10,182 bases of DNA from Sulfitobacter sp. (GTDB taxonomy: Bacteria; Pseudomonadota; Alphaproteobacteria; Rhodobacterales; Rhodobacteraceae), in contig JAGXHC010000267.1 in assembly GCA_024636405.1 (NCBI GenBank), positions 1-10,182 on the forward strand. The letters run 5' to 3'. Below, piece after piece: positions 6,327-10,182 of the stretch (its first letter is position 1; the number at the start of each line of letters is the position of its first letter). Under the pieces are notes generated by a model. The model did no database searches and was not told where the DNA came from. It worked only from the letters and a program-made list of their open reading frames with translations. The position numbers were made by a program, and so were the translations under genes.

Positions 6327-7348
6327 CACGCGCCGACGATTACTACAGACCTGTCGTACAAGTTGGCCCGCTGCGCCCTCCGGGTGCTCTTATGCTTGCC
6401 GCAGGCTGGGGATGGTTCACCCATGCCGAGGTGCTGCACCGCACACATGCGCCCCGGTTCGTCGCCGCCGCTGATCTGCCCGAGGATATCGCACACTGCC
6501 TGACCGCACCCCGCCCCGATATCGCGGGGCTGACGCTGGACCGTCTGCGCGTCATGGGTATTCTCAACGCCACGCCAGACAGCTTTTCCGACGGTGGGCT
6601 GCATGCCGCCAGCGCAGACGCGATTGCGGCGGGGCAGGCGATGCAGGCGTCGGGGGTCGATTTATTGGATGTGGGCGGGGAATCCACGCGACCCGGTGCC
6701 ACGACCGTATCCGTGCACGATGAAATCGCGCGCGTGGTGCCGGTCATCGCAGGGCTGCGTGCCGCTGGTGTCACGACGCCAATCTCCATCGACACCCGCA
6801 AGGCTGCGGTCGCCCGTGCGGCGCTGGATGCGGGGGCCGGCCTGATCAACGATGTCTCCGGCTTTACCTTCGACGCGGAACTTGCGCCGCTGGCAGCACA
6901 GGCCGGTGCCCCCGTTGTCGTGATGCATGCACAGGGCGATCCCGCCACGATGCAGCACGCGCCGCACTATGATAACGTGCTGCTGGACGTCTATGATTTC
7001 CTTGCCGCGCGCATAGCGGTGCTGGTGGGCCAGGGGATACCAGCCGCGCGCATTGTTGCGGACCCCGGCATCGGCTTTGGCAAAACGCGCGATCATAACC
7101 TTGCGCTGCTGGCCCGGCTAAGCCTTTTTCATGGCCTCGGTGTGCCACTTCTTTTGGGCGCGTCGCGTAAGAAATTTATCGGCACCATTGGGCACGCACC
7201 ACAGGCGGACCAGCGCGCGCCGGGCTCAATCGCGGTGGCTTTGGCCGCGCTCGGCCATGGCGTTCAGATCGTGCGTGTGCATGATGTGGCGCAGACCATT
7301 CAGGCCGCAGCCGTGTGGCGCGCGGCAATCACAGGACGGACTTCATGA
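6323..7348 (+). CDS. folP: Dihydropteroate synthase
   Basis: FolP joins p-aminobenzoate to 6-hydroxymethyl-dihydropterin pyrophosphate to give dihydropteroate; it is the sulfonamide target. The protein has 341 residues from the GTG at 6323, whose GTGA overlaps the folB stop. The in-frame ATG at 6215 would push 108 bases into folB and encode a cysteine/glycine-rich stretch unlike any FolP, so I reject it. TIM-barrel motifs: [15 protein letters not shown] with Asn82, [10 protein letters not shown] with Thr122-Arg123 (the flexible pABA/sulfa loop, apparently wild-type), SIDTRK with Asp157, INDVSG with Asn176, DPGIGFGKT with Asp248, GASRKKFIG with Ser281-Arg282-Lys283, and RVHDV with Arg318 and His320. 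All match known DHPS ligand residues. An N-terminal extension of about 60 residues precedes the barrel compared with E. coli FolP. ATGA overlap with glmM continues the coupled cluster. Confidence 0.95.
   Translation: MTRADDYYRPVVQVGPLRPPGALMLAAGWGWFTHAEVLHRTHAPRFVAAADLPEDIAHCLTAPRPDIAGLTLDRLRVMGILNATPDSFSDGGLHAASADAIAAGQAMQASGVDLLDVGGESTRPGATTVSVHDEIARVVPVIAGLRAAGVTTPISIDTRKAAVARAALDAGAGLINDVSGFTFDAELAPLAAQAGAPVVVMHAQGDPATMQHAPHYDNVLLDVYDFLAARIAVLVGQGIPAARIVADPGIGFGKTRDHNLALLARLSLFHGLGVPLLLGASRKKFIGTIGHAPQADQRAPGSIAVALAALGHGVQIVRVHDVAQTIQAAAVWRAAITGRTS
7333..7340 (+). promoter_or_regulatory. Shine-Dalgarno site for glmM, inside the folP end
   Basis: AGGACGGA lies within the last folP codons, with AGGA ending eight bases before the ATG at 7345. 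It favours this ATG, which overlaps the folP stop as ATGA, over an in-frame ATG 30 bases earlier. Confidence 0.6.
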
Positions 7349-8691
7349 CCAAGCTCTTTGGCACCGACGGCGTGCGCGGCACCGCAAACACCTATCCCAT
7401 GACCGCTGAGATGGCGTTGCGCATCGGGGCTGCGGTGGGCCGCTATTTCCGCCGCGACAACAGCGGCGTGCACCGTGTGGTGATCGGCAAGGACACGCGT
7501 CTTTCGGGCTATATGTTCGAGAACGCGCTGACCGCCGGGCTGACGTCGACGGGCATGAATGTGCTGTTGCTCGGCCCCGTGCCGACGCCGGCGGTGGGAC
7601 TGCTGACGCGGTCGATGCGGGCCGATCTGGGGGTGATGATTTCAGCCAGCCACAATCCTGCGCAGGATAACGGGATCAAGTTCTTTGGCCCCGATGGTTT
7701 CAAGCTTTCCGATCAGGTGGAGGCACAGATCGAGGCGCTTGTGGCATCGGGTGTACCGCTGACAGAGGCGGCCGATATTGGCAGGGCCAAACGGATCGAC
7801 GACGGGCGGTATCGCTATGTCGAGAGGGTCAAATCCTCGCTTCCCCGGCAGATGGGGCTGGACGGGCTGAAAGTGGTGGTCGATTGCGCCAACGGGGCCG
7901 CCTATAAGGTGGCACCGGAAACGCTGTGGGAACTGGGTGCAGAGGTGATACCGGTGGGTGTCGACCCCAACGGCAAGAACATCAATCGAGGCTGCGGTTC
8001 AACCAAACCGCAGATGGCGGCGGAAACCGTCGTTGCGCACGGCGCTGACGTGGGGATCTGTCTGGACGGGGATGCCGACCGCGTGATCTTGCTGGATGAA
8101 AACGGCAAGGTGGGCGACGGGGATCAGTTCATGGCGTTGATGGCCGACCGCTGGGCCGCAGAGGAACGCCTGAACGGCAATGCACTGGTCGCCACGGTGA
8201 TGAGCAACCTCGGGCTTGAGCGGTTCTTGCAAGACCGCGGCCTGCGTTTGGAACGCACGGCCGTCGGTGACCGCTATGTGGTGGAGCGGATGCGCGCGGG
8301 CGGGTTCAATCTGGGTGGGGAACAATCGGGCCATATCGTGATGACCGATTTTGCCACCACGGGTGACGGTCTGATGGCGGGCTTGCAGTTTCTGGCGGAA
8401 ATGGTGCGCTCTGGCAAACCGTCGTCGGAACTGCTGCATCAGTTCGACCCGGTGCCGCAATTGCTCAAGAACGTGCGCTATGCGAATGGCGCGGCACCGC
8501 TTGATGATACACAAGTCAAAGCCGCGATCGCACAGGCGGAGGCCGATCTGTCAGGCGGCGGGCGTCTGTTGATCCGCAAGTCGGGCACAGAGCCGCTGGT
8601 CCGCGTTATGGCTGAACATGAGGACGCGGCCTTGATGGAGCGCGCTGTGGACAGCGTGGTTGATGCCGTCAGTGCGGCGGTGGTCGGCTGA
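7345..8691 (+). CDS. glmM: Phosphoglucosamine mutase
   Basis: GlmM interconverts glucosamine-6-phosphate and glucosamine-1-phosphate, the step before GlmU makes UDP-GlcNAc for peptidoglycan and LPS. It is cytoplasmic and a member of the alpha-D-phosphohexomutase family. The 448 residues match the family's usual 445-450. All four active-site blocks are present: [13 protein letters not shown] at the N-terminus; [18 protein letters not shown] with the phosphoserine Ser102 at the same number as in E. coli; the metal loop DGDADR (241-246); the sugar loop GGEQSGH (324-330); and the phosphate loop RKSGTEP (411-417). The start is the ATG in the ATGA overlap with folP, an arrangement also known in E. 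coli (folP-glmM). The stop TGA (8689-8691) abuts the stop of the convergent transporter gene, leaving no room for a dedicated terminator. Confidence 0.97.
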   Translation: MTKLFGTDGVRGTANTYPMTAEMALRIGAAVGRYFRRDNSGVHRVVIGKDTRLSGYMFENALTAGLTSTGMNVLLLGPVPTPAVGLLTRSMRADLGVMISASHNPAQDNGIKFFGPDGFKLSDQVEAQIEALVASGVPLTEAADIGRAKRIDDGRYRYVERVKSSLPRQMGLDGLKVVVDCANGAAYKVAPETLWELGAEVIPVGVDPNGKNINRGCGSTKPQMAAETVVAHGADVGICLDGDADRVILLDENGKVGDGDQFMALMADRWAAEERLNGNALVATVMSNLGLERFLQDRGLRLERTAVGDRYVVERMRAGGFNLGGEQSGHIVMTDFATTGDGLMAGLQFLAEMVRSGKPSSELLHQFDPVPQLLKNVRYANGAAPLDDTQVKAAIAQAEADLSGGGRLLIRKSGTEPLVRVMAEHEDAALMERAVDSVVDAVSAAVVG

Positions 8692-9648
8692 TCAGGGCCG
8701 CGCACCGCCTGCATCCGCAACAATTGCCGAGGTGCGGCTGAACATCCGCCGCAACGCGCCGTATTGGCTGATGGCCACGCCGCTGAGGATCAGTGCCATC
8801 GCCCAGATCAGCGAGGTCGGCAGCGGTTCGGCCAGAAATACTGCCCCCAGCACGACCGACCACACCGGCACCTGATAATTCACCAATGACATGAACACCG
8901 GACCCGCGCTGCGCACCACAATCACACGCAGGAAATTTGCGGCGGCCGTGGGCACCAGCCCCAGAAACGCCAGTACCATCAGGATCTTGGCCGATGGCAT
9001 CGGCGGCGCGCCCTCAATGGCCCACGCCATTGGAATGACCAGAAAAGACGATATGATCAACAGCACCGTGGCAAGCCCGATGGGGTCGATCGCAGGCAGG
9101 CGCCGCATCAGGATGGAACTGAGCGCATAGCACGTCGCGGCACCGACGCAGGCCATCCGCCCCGGCGTCTCAAGCGCGGTACCTGTTGTCTCAAACGCCT
9201 GACCGCCGATCAGCACAACCACGCCTGCAAAACCGATAAAAAATCCGATGACCCTGCGCAAGTTCAACTGCTCTCCGGGCACCAGGAAATGTGCCAGCGG
9301 CAGAATGATCAGCGTGGTCGAGGCCATGGAGACGCCGGCAAAGCCCGACGTTACATATTGCTGACCCCACGCCAGCAGCGAAAATGGCAAGGCCGAGCTG
9401 ACCGAAGCAATGGCCAGCAGGTTCAGCGCATCCTTGCCAGTCGGCCGTGCCTCGAACAATCTGAAACTGCGCAGTGCCCAGATTGGCATCGAGATGATGG
9501 CGGCCAGCCCGATGCGCGACGCCGCAAGCCAAAAGGGCGGCATCCCGGTCAGGGCGATTTCGGTAACAAGGAACGTGCCGCCCCAGATCAGGGCCAGCAG
9601 GGCGATCATGGCCCAGCTGGATAGAGTGATTTTCGGCGCGTCGGTCAT
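8692..9648 (-). CDS. EamA-family DMT superfamily transporter
   Basis: Inner-membrane protein of 318 residues in the drug/metabolite transporter superfamily, with two EamA repeats. About ten hydrophobic segments can be drawn, near residues 13-31, 38-57, 75-95, 103-123, 131-149 (repeat 1) and 165-182, 190-212, 222-244, 250-273, 278-297 (repeat 2). Repeat 1 opens with the typical LLALIWGGTFLVTEIAL; repeat 2 carries VNYQVPVWSVVLGAVFLAEPL-like residues (257-277). The C-terminal tail is short and basic. Many relatives export amino acids or other small metabolites, but the substrate cannot be told from sequence. The start ATG (complement of 9646-9648) has AAGGAA six bases upstream. It lies downstream of ilvC on the same strand but behind a strong terminator, and it converges with glmM end to end. 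Confidence 0.92.
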   Translation of the reverse strand: MTDAPKITLSSWAMIALLALIWGGTFLVTEIALTGMPPFWLAASRIGLAAIISMPIWALRSFRLFEARPTGKDALNLLAIASVSSALPFSLLAWGQQYVTSGFAGVSMASTTLIILPLAHFLVPGEQLNLRRVIGFFIGFAGVVVLIGGQAFETTGTALETPGRMACVGAATCYALSSILMRRLPAIDPIGLATVLLIISSFLVIPMAWAIEGAPPMPSAKILMVLAFLGLVPTAAANFLRVIVVRSAGPVFMSLVNYQVPVWSVVLGAVFLAEPLPTSLIWAMALILSGVAISQYGALRRMFSRTSAIVADAGGARP

Positions 9649-9654
9649 TTGTCA

Positions 9655-9660
9655 TTCCTT
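9655..9660 (-). promoter_or_regulatory. Shine-Dalgarno site of the DMT transporter gene
   Basis: On the minus strand AAGGAA is followed by six bases and then the ATG at 9648. Only six bases separate it from the foot of the terminator hairpin at 9667. Confidence 0.65.
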
Positions 9661-9666
9661 GCAGAC

Positions 9667-9697
9667 AAAAGACCCCGGCGCCGGGCCGGGGTCTTTT
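9667..9697 (-). terminator. Intrinsic terminator after ilvC
   Basis: A perfect 12-base-pair stem, AAAAGACCCCGG (9667-9678) with CCGGGGTCTTTT (9686-9697), and a seven-base loop. The G+C-rich stem runs into a TCTTTT tail on either strand, so it could work both ways. Its place 50 bases after the ilvC stop makes it the ilvC terminator. The 50 bases between (9698-9747) show no clear promoter on the minus strand. Confidence 0.88.
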
Positions 9698-9747
9698 CGT
9701 TCATTCCCACGCGACTGCGATCAGGTGGGCTTATCTGAACAGATGGC

Positions 9748-10182
<435 letters not shown>

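Noticed and set aside
8692..9655. Overlapping plus- and minus-strand frames across the transporter region
   Set aside because: The 318-residue minus-strand frame has ten clear membrane segments and a ribosome site. The others lack motifs and are Arg/Gln-rich shadows.

Overview
The window reads as chromosomal housekeeping DNA from an alphaproteobacterium, most likely a marine member of the Rhodobacteraceae (Roseobacter group). The reasons are a high G+C content (about 62% in one 60-base spot count inside glyS), strong G/C-ending codon preference, the protein variants seen (two-subunit GlyRS beta, short class I ketol-acid reductoisomerase, SleB-type cell wall hydrolase), and a gene order I recall from that group. 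The group assignment comes from memory and was not searched.

Layout, left to right. The 3' part of glyS (glycyl-tRNA synthetase beta; its 5' end lies outside the window) runs to 1781. A gap of about 170 bases with two stem-loops follows. Next is an 855-codon pyruvate, phosphate dikinase (PPDK)-like gene (1955-4522), then a secreted SleB/Hydrolase_2 cell wall hydrolase (4655-5308). A tightly overlapped cluster comes next: folB (5403-6326), folP (6323-7348) and glmM (7345-8691). All of these are on the + strand. On the - strand lie a ten-helix EamA/DMT transporter (8692-9648), a strong intrinsic terminator (9667-9697) and the 3' part of ilvC (9748-10182, cut by the window edge).

How the genes relate. 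folB and folP are consecutive-pathway folate genes and overlap by four bases (GTGA). folP and glmM also overlap by four bases (ATGA), so the three are probably translationally coupled. GlmM supplies glucosamine-1-phosphate for peptidoglycan and LPS precursors, and the nearby hydrolase acts on the finished wall. The PPDK-like enzyme would act at the PEP/pyruvate node. The ilvC terminator lies only a few bases ahead of the transporter's Shine-Dalgarno sequence, so the transporter seems to depend on read-through or on a promoter upstream of the hairpin.

No phage, IS, CRISPR, toxin-antitoxin or defence genes are visible, and I see no obvious new multi-gene system. The best leads are within proteins. 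FolB carries a C-terminal domain of about 150 residues that looks like a degenerate amino-acid-kinase (MfnE-like) fold. The PPDK-like protein keeps its whole PEP/pyruvate half but has lost several ATP-grasp residues. glyS contains a sharply bounded low-G+C, rare-codon segment in its middle.
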